Shown: piece after piece, positions 17,812 through 26,090 of the stretch
How the letters are laid out: every line of letters begins with the position of its first letter
Position numbering within the stretch: the stretch's first letter is position 1
From: Embleya sp040629175
Lineage (GTDB): Bacteria > Actinomycetota > Actinomycetes > Streptomycetales > Streptomycetaceae
Reading direction: 5' to 3'
Length of the DNA: 64,000 nucleotides
Assembly (NCBI RefSeq): GCF_040629175.1
Contig: NZ_JBEXUX010000024.1
Location: 1-64,000, forward strand
Translations under genes and position numbers: made by a program
The notes under the pieces: model-generated
Seen by the model: the letters and a program-made list of their open reading frames with translations, nothing else
Database searches by the model: none
What the model was told of the DNA's origin: nothing

Positions 17812-17820
17812 GAGTGCATC
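17805..17820. promoter_or_regulatory. Inverted repeat GATGCA-TGAG-TGCATC, probable TetR operator
   Basis: A perfect 6-bp inverted repeat with a 4-bp spacer overlapping the ATG of the TetR gene in the 111-bp divergent gap. The size and position fit a TetR-dimer operator. This is inference from symmetry and location only. Confidence 0.55.
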
Positions 17821-17922
17821 TTTGGCTCGTGGCCAAGGCTGCGCCACACGGGTCGACACACCCCGTATGCCGGTTGCTTCGACGCGACCGCCGCGGTCCG
17901 CCGAATCATGAGAGGCAACACG

Positions 17923-18633
17923 ATGCGCACCAATACCCCCGCACAGTCGCCCGACAAGGTGACGGTCGACGTGCACACCATGGGCCGCACCTTCGACGAG
18001 TCCGCCGTGGACCGGTGGGAGCTCGAGGCCGCACGCCGCGCCCTGAGGAAGCTCAAGACCGTGGCCGGCGGCCGGGTGATGATGGATCTCCTCGCCGAGG
18101 AGATAGCCGCCGGGGATCGCTTTCACAAGGGGCTCGTCGAGGCTTCGGGCGGCACCTTCCGCGAGTCGCGCACCGAGTTCACCGTGCGCGGCCTCGGTGG
18201 CACCGACCTGGCCGACTGGTTCCGGTCACAGGCCGGCACCGGGCGCTTCCGGGACAAGACGTTGCTCCTCGACGCCCATCCCGAGCACTACGTCGAGCCG
18301 CCGAACTACACGGGCGGCATGGTGGAGACGATCGGTGGTCACCTCACCCGGTTCAAGGTGTCGGTGGCCGGCGAGCTGCCCCCGTCGGTCGCCGCGTTCC
18401 TCGACGGGTCCTTCCCGGTGACGCTGATGAACGCGCTGTTGAGCCTGGACGACGGCACCCCCTTCGCGTACTGCCTGCATCAGGCAAGGGACACCGCCGA
18501 CGGCGCGGACGTGGTGGTCCGCGTGGTCTACCCGTCTGCGGCTCCGGACTCGATGATCGAGGGGCATTGCGAACACCTGGCGATCGAATTCCGCAGTTGG
18601 ATCCGAAACGCGGCAACGGCGGCGACCCGGTAA
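17923..18633 (+). CDS. Conserved-looking protein of unknown function, TetR-linked
   Basis: A 236-residue protein with no recognised motif. The N-terminal 65 residues are charged and helical (ELEAARRALRKLKTVAGGRV), followed by a mixed alpha/beta region with a long substrate-like segment (HPEHYVEPPNYTGGMVETIG), ending with EFRSWIRNAA. No signal peptide, membrane segment or zinc motif was seen. The ATG at 17923 is used; another in-frame ATG lies at 17908 with a poorer context. It is divergent from a TetR regulator and probably controlled by it, which suggests a detoxification or small-molecule role, but that is inference. Confidence 0.7.
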   Translation: MRTNTPAQSPDKVTVDVHTMGRTFDESAVDRWELEAARRALRKLKTVAGGRVMMDLLAEEIAAGDRFHKGLVEASGGTFRESRTEFTVRGLGGTDLADWFRSQAGTGRFRDKTLLLDAHPEHYVEPPNYTGGMVETIGGHLTRFKVSVAGELPPSVAAFLDGSFPVTLMNALLSLDDGTPFAYCLHQARDTADGADVVVRVVYPSAAPDSMIEGHCEHLAIEFRSWIRNAATAATR

Positions 18634-18691
18634 CCGGCGGACGGCGTAGGTGACTTCGGCCGGCGGGGCCACCGGGGGCGGCCGGCCTCGT

Positions 18692-18967
18692 TCAGTCCGG
18701 GATCGGGCCACCCGCCGGTCCCGACGCGGCGTCGTCGTCCGGGTTGCAGGCATGGTGCGGGCCGCTGCGGACCTCTGCGCGCAGCCAGGCGTGGGCCGGG
18801 TCGTTGTCGTAGCGCTGGTGCCACGCGAGATGGATCGAGACGGCGGGCGTGGTCAGCGGCGGCGGCAGGGGCAGGCCGCGCAGACCCGGGTCGTCCAGCG
18901 CGGGACCGCCGACGATTCGCGGAACGGCCGCGACGAGGGCCGGCCGGCGGACGAACTGTAGCGCCGT
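18692..18967 (-). pseudogene. LysR-family regulator, C-terminal fragment
   Basis: The frame encodes the last 91 residues of a LysR effector domain, with RRPALVAAVPRIVGGPAL and IHLAWHQRYDNDPAHAWLR, which are typical of the LysR C-terminus. The DNA-binding and most of the effector domain are missing and the sequence upstream is unrelated. It once lay divergent from the NAD(P)-binding gene that is also broken at 19130. Confidence 0.7.
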
Positions 18968-19129
18968 GGCGTTGGCGGGGGCGGCGGCTTCCTGGCCTCC
19001 GCTCCCGCCCCGCACGCCCAGGCCGTCGCCGTCGCCGTCCTCGCCGAACCGTACCGAGCCGCCGCCTGGGACCGCCAACCACCGTGCCGCGCAACCCTGT
19101 TCCCCCTCCCGGCACCACCGGAGGTCAAC

Positions 19130-19489
19130 ATGAAGATCGCAGTACTCGGCTCCACCGGACAGACCGGCCGCCTTGTCCTCGCACACGCGTTGGAACGCGG
19201 GCACGACGTCATGGCCTGGCCCCCGCCGGCCCGAACAGATCGAGACGCCCGCCGCCGCGAACCTGCGAGTGGTCCGGGCCGACGCGACCGACGCCGGCAG
19301 TGTCGCCACCGCCGTCGAGAGTGCCGACGTCGTCGTGAGCGCCCGCGACTCGTACGCGCCGCGGAGTTCAAGCCTCGAAGGATCCCGCCGATGGCGCCAC
19401 GCGCCGGAATCGCCGCCCTCATGGTCGCGGAAGCGGAAACACCCGGCTTCGCCGGCACGGACACCGTCGCCCTGTTCGACGGCCGCTGA
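19130..19489 (+). pseudogene. NAD(P)H-binding oxidoreductase, broken
   Basis: Begins well with MKIAVLGSTGQTGRLVLAHA (a GxxGxxG Rossmann motif), then continues in a second frame as RPEQIETPAAANLRVVRADA then GSVATAVESADVVVSA, the second half of the first nucleotide-binding unit. It returns to the first frame for a C-terminal-like VAEAETPGFAGTDTVALFDG. The central part of a roughly 210-residue NmrA-like enzyme is deleted and at least two frameshifts are present. Confidence 0.7.
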
Positions 19490-19671
19490 GCACCGCTCGC
19501 GCCGCAACCGGCCGGCCGGCAATTCGATTGGTGTAGCGTAAAAGCGCGTTGCACCCCGACGCCAGAGGTACACCCATCCGGTAGGACGGCGCGGCCGCAA
19601 GCCCGGACCCAGTCGCCAGGACCCATCGGTGTCCGAGGCGGGGACGTACCCACAGACACGCTGGAACTCCC

Positions 19672-20571
19672 ATGCGCACAACCGCAGCCACCCGGATCGT
19701 GGCTCTTGCCCTGACGACCCTCCTCCTGACGGCGGCATGCTCCTCATCGGGCTCGGACGAGGACGAGGACAACACCCCGACTGCCCAGGGCCCCACCCCC
19801 ACCACCCCCGGCACCGCCGCACCGACCGCACAACCTCCGGCCGGCGGTGCCGAACCGGTCCTCCCGCCGATCGGCGCGCAATGGGACTACCAAATCGGCG
19901 GCGCCTACCAACCGGCCGCGGGCGTGCGCATCGTCTCACGCGACAGCGGCGCGGACCCGGCGGCCGGCCTGTACAACATCTGTTACATCAACGCCTTCCA
20001 GGCCCAGCCCGGCAGCACCGCCTGGTGGCAGAGCAACCACCCCGACCTGCTGCTCCGCGACTCCTCCGGCGCCCTGGTCCTCGACAAGGACTGGCACGAG
20101 CCCCTGCTGGACGTGTCCACCGACGCCAAGCGGGACAGACTCGCCCAGGTCGAATACCCCTGGATCGACGGCTGCGCGGCCAAGGGGTTCCAGGCGGTCG
20201 AACCCGACAACCTCGATTCCTACGGCCGTTCCGGCGGGCTGCTCAAACCGGCGGACAATATCGCCTTCGCCTCCCTGTTGGCCCAACGTGCCCACCGCGA
20301 CGGCTTGGCCATCGGCCAGAAGAACGCCACCGAACTGCTCGACCGGCACCAGGCGATCGGATTCGACTTCGCCGTCGCCGAGCAGTGCGGCGCGACCGAC
20401 GAGTGCGACCAGTACGCCTCGGCGTACGGCAACCGGGTCGTCGACGTCGAGTACGACGACGCCGGATTCGCCTCCGCCTGCAAGTCCTTCGCCTCCCGCA
20501 TCTCGATCATCCGCCGCGACCACGACGTCAGCGCCCCGCCGAACGGCAAGTACGCACGCCGAACCTGCTGA
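19672..20571 (+). CDS. Lipoprotein, endo-alpha-1,4-polygalactosaminidase-like (GH114)
   Basis: A 299-residue exported lipoprotein. The signal peptide ends in a lipobox LLTAAC at residues 20-25, followed by a Ser/Thr/Pro-rich linker to about residue 60. The catalytic-like domain then shows GAQWDYQIGGAY, YNICYINAFQ, AAKGFQAVEPDNLDSYG and AIGQKNATELL, blocks typical of GH114 family proteins. It would act outside the cell on galactosamine-containing polymers. No neighbour suggests a pathway; it appears to be a stand-alone gene. Confidence 0.85.
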   Translation: MRTTAATRIVALALTTLLLTAACSSSGSDEDEDNTPTAQGPTPTTPGTAAPTAQPPAGGAEPVLPPIGAQWDYQIGGAYQPAAGVRIVSRDSGADPAAGLYNICYINAFQAQPGSTAWWQSNHPDLLLRDSSGALVLDKDWHEPLLDVSTDAKRDRLAQVEYPWIDGCAAKGFQAVEPDNLDSYGRSGGLLKPADNIAFASLLAQRAHRDGLAIGQKNATELLDRHQAIGFDFAVAEQCGATDECDQYASAYGNRVVDVEYDDAGFASACKSFASRISIIRRDHDVSAPPNGKYARRTC

Positions 20572-20628
20572 ACCCATCACCGCCAACGAAACGACCCGAG
20601 ACGAAGCCAAGTCGGACACGAGTCCACG

Positions 20629-20820
20629 ATGGGCAACGAAGCCGCACTCGTGACGGGGACATCCAGCGGCATCGGCCTGCACACCGCAATCGGCCTGGCC
20701 GCCGAGGGCATCCGCGTCGTGCCGACGATGCGGGACACCGCCAAGGCCGACCGTCTGCGCGCCGAGGCCGCCGACCGGGGCGTCGAAGTGGCAGTACGGA
20801 GACCGGACGTCACCGACCTC
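20629..20820 (+). pseudogene. Short-chain dehydrogenase, N-terminal fragment
   Basis: Encodes MGNEAALVTGTSSGIGLHTA and the next strand and helix of an SDR Rossmann fold (TGxxxGIG cofactor motif), then loses similarity after about residue 63 (RRPDVTD). The frame happens to stay open into the GntR gene downstream, but the region 20821-21077 has no SDR character. It is a 5' remnant, not a fused domain. Confidence 0.65.
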
Positions 20821-21077
20821 CACCACGCCCGATGGTGTCTCGACGCGGTGGCGGCCGAACTGGGCGTGGTCGACCGTGAACAGGCCCTGCTCCGCAACCG
20901 ACTGACCCTCCTGCGCCGCGACCTGGCCGACAACACGGCCAAGCCCGCGGCAGCCCGCGACCTCGCCCCCGCCGCCGGTCAGGCGCATGCCCTGCCGGCA
21001 GCCCGCGACGAGTTCGCCCACCCCGGCGTGCCGGTGGACGTGTTTGCATGCTGTTCTTGTACGTCTGGTCGTCAGCT

Positions 21078-21085
21078 TGTATACA
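21078..21085. promoter_or_regulatory. TGTATACA palindrome upstream of GntR gene
   Basis: A perfect 8-bp palindrome in the sequence CTTGTATACATG, 8 bp before the GntR start codon. GntR/FadR-type regulators often bind short T-G-T/A-C-A-centred palindromes in their own promoters, so this is a candidate autoregulatory site. Confidence 0.45.
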
Positions 21086-21093
21086 TGTTGTTC

Positions 21094-21798
21094 ATGAGTA
21101 GCGTACGCGAGCAGGACAGCCAGGGCGGCACCGCGCAGGACGTGACGTACCGCTGGTTGAAACGGCACATCTCGGAGTTGCCGCGAGATGGCGGGACGTT
21201 CCTGACCGAATCCGAGGTGGCGCTCGCCGCGGGCACCTCGCGGACGCCGGTGCGCGAAGCGTTGCTGCGGTTGGAGGCCGAGGGCTTCGTGCAGATCATG
21301 CCGAAGAAGGGTGCGTTCGTACCGCCCGTCTCGGACGCCGACGTGCGGGCGGTGATGGAGGCGCGCGAGTTGATCGAGGACTGGTGCGTGCGCAGGGTGG
21401 TTTCGGCCGCGCCGGAGTTCTTCGACGAACTCGATCGCTTGCTGGGCGAGCAGGAGGCCCTGATCGACGATCCGGTCGGCTTCATCGATTGCGACCGCGC
21501 GTTTCATCGCGCGATCGTGCGGCAGGGCGGGAACCCGGTGCTCGCCGACTTCTACGAGTCGTTGCGCGAGCGGCAGGTGCGGATGGGCCTGTGTGCCGTG
21601 GCGAACGAGGCGACGCGGACCCGTACGGTCCTGACCGAGCACGCCGCCATCGTGGCCGCGCTGCGCACCGGCGACGCCGACCGGGTGGGGGAGTCGCTGG
21701 CGACCCACCTGTCCAGCACGCTGGTCGCGCTGCACCTGCCCGCGCCCGCGCACTGGTCCGGCGTCGCCGGCGCCCCGTCCGTGGTGGGGCAGTCGTGA
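21094..21798 (+). CDS. GntR-family regulator with FCD domain
   Basis: A 234-residue FadR-type regulator. The winged helix-turn-helix is at residues about 15-80 (FLTESEVALAAGTSRTPVRE, then ALLRLEAEGFVQIMPKKGAF). The FCD effector domain follows, with the metal-binding pattern in DCDRAFHRAIVRQGG and the late TEHAAIVAALRTGDADR histidine. The ATG at 21094 gives the usual length; the frame is open further upstream only because of an SDR remnant. Its stop overlaps the start of the nitrilase-family gene, so regulator and enzyme form one transcription unit. Confidence 0.9.
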   Translation: MSSVREQDSQGGTAQDVTYRWLKRHISELPRDGGTFLTESEVALAAGTSRTPVREALLRLEAEGFVQIMPKKGAFVPPVSDADVRAVMEARELIEDWCVRRVVSAAPEFFDELDRLLGEQEALIDDPVGFIDCDRAFHRAIVRQGGNPVLADFYESLRERQVRMGLCAVANEATRTRTVLTEHAAIVAALRTGDADRVGESLATHLSSTLVALHLPAPAHWSGVAGAPSVVGQS

Positions 21799-22631
21799 GG
21801 ATCGCCCTGGTCCAGGTGGCCAGTGGGGCGGACGAGGCGCCCGATGCGCGCAGGGCACGGGTGGGGCGCATGGTGGCCGACGCGCGCGGCGCCGATCTGG
21901 TCGTGCTGCCCGAGTTGTGGGCCGCCGGCTACTTCGCGTTCGACGCCTACGCCGACCGGGCCGAATCGTTGAGCGGTGCCACCGTGAGCGCCGGCCGCGC
22001 CTGGGCCCGCGCGTTGAACGCCCACGTGCACCTCGGCAGCATCGTCGAACGCGACCGGGAGGGACGACTGTTCAACACGGCGATCCTGCTCTCCCCGGAC
22101 GGCGTGATTCGCCATACCTACCGCAAGATCCACGTCTTCGGATACGCCTCGCGGGAGGCGGAGTTGCTGACGCCGGGTGAGCGGCTGGACGTCGTGGACA
22201 CCGAGTTCGGCCGCTTCGGCGCGACCACCTGTTACGACCTGCGGTTCCCGGAGATGTGGCGCGACCTGGTGGACCTCGGCGCGCAATCGGTCGTCGTCCC
22301 CGCCGCGTGGCCCGCCGCCCGCCGCGAGCACTGGCGACTGTTCACCACCTGCCGGGCCGTCGAGGAGCAGATCCTGCTGATCGCCTGCAATGCGGTCGGG
22401 GTCCAGGCCGACGGCGTCGAACTTGCCGGACACAGCCGCGTGGTCGGCCCATGGGGCGATGTGCTCGTCGAGGCCGGGACCGACGAGGGCGTGACGTTCT
22501 GCGATGTCGACCCGGCGGTCGTGGACGAGGTCCGGGCCGAGTTCCCGGTGTTGGCCGACCGTCGTCCGTCCGGCGTGTTCCCTGCCGCGGCCCGTTGGAT
22601 CGAACCCGACACGGAGGAACTGCCCAAGTGA
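21795..22631 (+). CDS. Nitrilase-superfamily amidohydrolase
   Basis: A 278-residue carbon-nitrogen hydrolase with a complete catalytic triad: E40 (VVLPELW), K111 (YRKIHVFG) and C146 (ATTCYDLRFPE). The family hydrolyses amides, carbamoyl compounds or nitriles. The RFPE motif after the cysteine is typical of the omega-amidase/aliphatic amidase-like branch. It starts at a GTG overlapping the GntR stop. A DUF2848 remnant and a flavin-reductase remnant follow, so the enzyme probably belonged to a larger catabolic operon that has decayed. Confidence 0.9.
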   Translation: MRIALVQVASGADEAPDARRARVGRMVADARGADLVVLPELWAAGYFAFDAYADRAESLSGATVSAGRAWARALNAHVHLGSIVERDREGRLFNTAILLSPDGVIRHTYRKIHVFGYASREAELLTPGERLDVVDTEFGRFGATTCYDLRFPEMWRDLVDLGAQSVVVPAAWPAARREHWRLFTTCRAVEEQILLIACNAVGVQADGVELAGHSRVVGPWGDVLVEAGTDEGVTFCDVDPAVVDEVRAEFPVLADRRPSGVFPAAARWIEPDTEELPK

Positions 22632-22929
22632 GCGTCCGCACGCTTAGCCTGCGACTGGAAGTCGTGGGCACGCGAGAGCAGTTGGAGATATCCCAGCCCC
22701 GCCTGATCGTCGCCGGCTACACCGCCGGGGATGAAGCCGCCTGCCCCAAGCCGGTCGGCGCCGCCGTCGTCGAACTCGGCCCCGACCTGGCCGGGGTCGA
22801 CTGGGAGTCGCTCGTCGCCCGCTCCTGGTGGACGGGCGGCTCTACCAGGAAGGACCGCTCTCGGTCCTGCGCCGGCCCGCCGACCCGGTGGTGGGGTGCT
22901 CCAACTCCCGTCCAGCGTCGCGGACATGA
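22628..22929 (+). pseudogene. DUF2848-family protein, internally deleted and frameshifted
   Basis: Starts at a GTG overlapping the nitrilase stop. The first 40 residues read LEVVGTREQLEISQPRLIVA then GYTAGDEAA, the N-terminus of DUF2848 proteins. It then jumps to a late block (CPKPVGAAVVEL, WESLVARSWW) and, in another frame, DGRLYQEGPLSVLRRP before a stop. The central third and the C-terminal third of the roughly 230-residue family are missing. Confidence 0.6.
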
Positions 22930-23017
22930 TCAACCCCGAGACGCGCGCCGACATCGACCGCTAGATCCGAAGCCCGAACGCCCCGGCCGAGGAGCGGGTG
23001 AAACTGTTCAAACTCGA

Positions 23018-23311
23018 AACATCCTGTCCGCTCGCCAGGAACACCTCGCGCTGCGCTTCGCGCGTCGGGGCGAGGACCACTTCGCCGGCTTGGACGTGGT
23101 CAGCGGACGGCACCGGGTGCCGGTCATTCCCGACGCGTTCGCGCATCCGGAGTGCGATGTGGAGCGCCACTTCACGGCCGGCGACCACGTCGTGGTGATC
23201 GCACGGGTGCTCGACGTGTGCGAACGAGCGGGGGAGCCCCTCGGCTTCCTCGGCGGCCGATTCAGCGACATCGTCGACCGCGGCCACGAACCCGTCGGCT
23301 GGTACTTCTGA
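23018..23311 (+). pseudogene. Flavin reductase domain protein, C-terminal fragment
   Basis: Encodes NILSARQEHLALRFARRGED, then FAGLDV, CDVERHFTAGDHVVVIARVL and a C-terminal FLGGRFSDI. This is the second half of a flavin:NAD(P)H reductase of the flavoprotein oxygenase type. The N-terminal half and any start codon are absent. Sequence before it (22930-23017) belongs to no recognisable gene. Confidence 0.65.
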
Positions 23312-23475
23312 GCGGGCACCGCCCGCAGGGCGCTGCGGCGCGGCCCTGACCAAAGCCCGATCCCGCGCGTGACCGGAAGCCTCGGTGGCGATCTCTCGCC
23401 GGCCACCGAGGCTTCCGGCACGACCCGACAGAGGCCGAAGGCACGGTTCGAACCCGGCCCACGAGTCGTCGTTCG

Positions 23476-24693
23476 CTACCGGCGCCGGGCGGGCGCAAGG
23501 TCGTCCGGGCCGGCGAGTGCGCCGGAAACGTGCCGCTCCCGGGCGACCGACAGCGCGCCGCGCAACGGGCCGTCGGGACCGAGACCGGACCGGGCGACCT
23601 CGATCGTGTAGGGGCGCATCACGTTCACGAACTCGGTCAGCCGGGCCCGTACCCCGTCCAGGAGGAGGTTGCCCGCGCCGGCCAGCCGACCGCCGCCGAC
23701 CACCAGATCGAGATCCAGCGGCGTGGTGACCCCGACCACGACCGTCCCGATCGCCCGCCCCGCGGCGTGTACGGCCGCTCGGTGTGCGGCTTCCCCCGAC
23801 AGCGCGCCCCGCACCACGCCCGCCAGATCGGTCGGCGCGGGGTTCGCGGCACGCAGTCGAGCCACCAACGCCTCCTCGTTGACCAGGGTCTCCAGGCAAC
23901 CGTGCGATCCGCACCAGCACGCGACGCCGTCGGGATCGACGAGCGTGTGGCCGAACTCCCCGGCCACGCCCGTGGCCCCCCGGTACACCCGTCCGTCCAG
24001 AACCAGCGCGCCGCCGATACCCGCCTCGGCCAGTACGTACATGAAGTCGCCGCTGCCACGGGCCGCCCCCAGGCGATGCTCGGCAAGCGCGGCGAGATTC
24101 GCGTCGTTCTCGACCCGGACCGGGAAGTCCAGCACCTCGGACAGGTCGTGGGACAGCGGGACGCTGCCCCAGCCCGCGAACTGATGGAATCCCTGCGAGA
24201 TCAACCCGTGGGCCGCCCGGTGCTGTGCGGAGCGGACCAGGCCGGGGACGGAGACGACCGCCGAAACCAGATCGGCTCGGGTGAGTTCGCGCTCCACCAG
24301 CAGCCGTTCGAACAGCCGCCCGGCGACGGCCAACGCGTCCGAATACGGACACGACGGTGGGATGGGGCCCTCGATCTGCCACACCTCGTCGGTCGGCGAC
24401 ATCACGCCGACCCGGATCGAGGACCTGCCCAGATCCAGGCCGAGCACCCACGCCGAGCGGTGACCACCGAGCCGAACCACCTTGGTCCGCCGCCCGTTGC
24501 GCACGCCCGGTGCCAGAACCACCCGCCGCTCCGCGAGGAGGAGCCGCACCAGGTTGGATACCGTCGCCTCGGACAGTCCGGCGGCCTGGGCCAACTCGAC
24601 CTGGGAGAGCGGACCACGCTCCAGACAAGCCAGGAGGCGCCGCAGGTTCGCGGCCCGCATGGCCGCCTGTGGGCCGCCTCGGTGCGCCGTCAT
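23476..24693 (-). CDS. ROK-family transcriptional regulator (copy 1)
   Basis: A 405-residue repressor-type ROK protein. The N-terminal winged helix (residues about 15-75; LSQVELAQAAGLSEATVSNL) precedes an actin-like sugar-kinase fold with the phosphate motif LGLDLGRSSIRVGV, the ROK signature GVAGEFGHTLV, and the zinc motif CWCGSHGCLE. It is similar throughout to the ROK protein at 31638, suggesting an old duplication. It is divergent from the esterase-like/ABC region promoter. ROK repressors usually sense a sugar or sugar phosphate; the associated importer looks peptide-like, so the ligand is open. Confidence 0.9.
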   Translation of the reverse strand: MTAHRGGPQAAMRAANLRRLLACLERGPLSQVELAQAAGLSEATVSNLVRLLLAERRVVLAPGVRNGRRTKVVRLGGHRSAWVLGLDLGRSSIRVGVMSPTDEVWQIEGPIPPSCPYSDALAVAGRLFERLLVERELTRADLVSAVVSVPGLVRSAQHRAAHGLISQGFHQFAGWGSVPLSHDLSEVLDFPVRVENDANLAALAEHRLGAARGSGDFMYVLAEAGIGGALVLDGRVYRGATGVAGEFGHTLVDPDGVACWCGSHGCLETLVNEEALVARLRAANPAPTDLAGVVRGALSGEAAHRAAVHAAGRAIGTVVVGVTTPLDLDLVVGGGRLAGAGNLLLDGVRARLTEFVNVMRPYTIEVARSGLGPDGPLRGALSVARERHVSGALAGPDDLAPARRR

Positions 24694-24724
24694 GCGGTCA
24701 TGTTTGTGGGCCCGCCCCGGTGCG

Positions 24725-25657
24725 TCAAGCCAAGCAGAGCCGTCCGTGCGGAGCCGAGCCCGACGCGGGTGGGACGGTTGCCTCGGATGCCGCCGACCAC
24801 GCATGGCCGGGTGCCTTCGGGCCGGGTCCGGCGCGGTGTCGGCCGAACACCATGGTCGTGCGCCGATCCACGTCATACGGCGGCCACGGCGACGCGCCGG
24901 GGCGGTTGGGATCGCCGGTGTGCGCGAACTCGATCCACGCCTGCGCCAGCGAGCGCGCCGCGCCGTCCGTCGATCGCAGGATCGCACCTGGGGACGGATC
25001 GCCGTCGCCATGCGCGAATGGTGCGTCGACGCCGCCCACGGTGGCGGGCAGGTCGAACCGGTAGCGGAAGACCGGCGGCGTCGCGCTGCGCGCCCTGCGG
25101 CCGGAACACTCGCGCGCACCGGCATCGTCGGTGCGCGCGCCGATCAGCAGGGGGACGTCCGTTGTGAAGGCGGTCGGCGGGATCGAGGCGGGACGCTCGT
25201 GCACGATCGCCCGGTGGAACGCGCCGCGGGTGTCCGGCGCCGCCAACAGGTCGGTGACCCGCAGGGCGTTACGCCCGCCGCCGAGGATCGTCACGTTCGT
25301 CGGATCCCCACCGAACCCGGCGATGTCTTTCCGGACCCAATCCAGCGCCCCGAGCAGGTTCCGGAGCGCGCGGCCGTGCCGGTCGACGGCGACCAGGACC
25401 ACGTCGTCGGCGGGAAGCGGGAACCCCGGATGGTGGGTCGGCCCGGCGCAGTCCGCCGGCCGGGCGGTCGCGCCGCGAAACCAGACCAGGACCGGACGCC
25501 GGGCCGCGCACGTCGCAAACGGGGTGCGAACGTCGAGCCGCGGGCCGTTGTCGCCGCCGATCGCCGACCCGTACGGAATCCCGGGAAAAGTAATGGGCCC
25601 GCCTTCGGATGTTCCCCGAATCCTTCCGGACGAGGTCTCGAAATCAATCTCGTACAC
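24725..25657 (-). CDS. Carboxylesterase type B-like protein lacking the serine nucleophile
   Basis: A 310-residue protein with clear carboxylesterase family blocks: ITFPGIPYG near the N-terminus, LGALDWVRKDIAGFGGDPTN before the nucleophile elbow, and LAQAWIEFAHTGDPNRPG near the C-terminus. The family is usually about 500 residues, so large parts are deleted while the frame is kept. The elbow GESAGG is replaced by GGGRNA, and the oxyanion HGG segment reads WFRGATA. Hydrolase activity is therefore unlikely. GTG at 25657 with GGAGG upstream is a strong start. It may be a binding or regulatory relic, or a gene decaying in frame. Confidence 0.7.
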   Translation of the reverse strand: MYEIDFETSSGRIRGTSEGGPITFPGIPYGSAIGGDNGPRLDVRTPFATCAARRPVLVWFRGATARPADCAGPTHHPGFPLPADDVVLVAVDRHGRALRNLLGALDWVRKDIAGFGGDPTNVTILGGGRNALRVTDLLAAPDTRGAFHRAIVHERPASIPPTAFTTDVPLLIGARTDDAGARECSGRRARSATPPVFRYRFDLPATVGGVDAPFAHGDGDPSPGAILRSTDGAARSLAQAWIEFAHTGDPNRPGASPWPPYDVDRRTTMVFGRHRAGPGPKAPGHAWSAASEATVPPASGSAPHGRLCLA

Positions 25658-25703
25658 GGGAACCTCCGGTTGCCTCTGAATGCTCGACCACCAGCACAAC
25701 ACA

Positions 25704-25893
25704 CGAATTCACGGATGTCGACAATTTTGTGATGCGAGCCGTCGAAGACGCTCCTTGACTTCAAGGCGCAAATCGGAAAACCTCGCCGGGTTCACCCAAG
25801 GATCATGTCTGACCTGCACATTTCACGAGAATCGGCGATCCGATGTGCGATCGATGAATTCACTCGTTGAATTCAGGCAACGAATTCACCGGC
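25704..25893. repeat. TGAATTCA-type sites, three in a 13-bp tandem array
   Basis: Cores TGAATTCA at 25855-25862 and 25868-25875 and CGAATTCA at 25881-25888 are spaced exactly 13 bp. A fourth CGAATTCA stands at 25704-25711. They lie in the 433-bp gap between the esterase-like gene and the transporter operon, so they are candidate operators for the ROK regulators that flank the transporter. No other gene was seen in this gap. Confidence 0.5.
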
Positions 25894-26090
25894 CCTGATG
25901 TTGCGTTCCGGTCTCGATGGGAAACCCCGCAGAATCGACTCTTGTCGAACACCTGAAAAGCGAGTATTCATAACGACACCCGATCGGACGGTCGACGTTC
26001 TTGCACCCGTCCCGACGGCTTCCCGATTCCGTGCGGAGCCGCCGGTCGATCGACCATCCCGGTTTCCCGGAACGACCCTGCGAGGAATTC

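Noticed and set aside
20629..21798. A 389-residue SDR-GntR fusion protein
   Set aside because: The frame is open throughout, but SDR similarity ends after about 63 residues and the GntR part has its own start and a palindrome in front of it. An accidental open frame is more likely.
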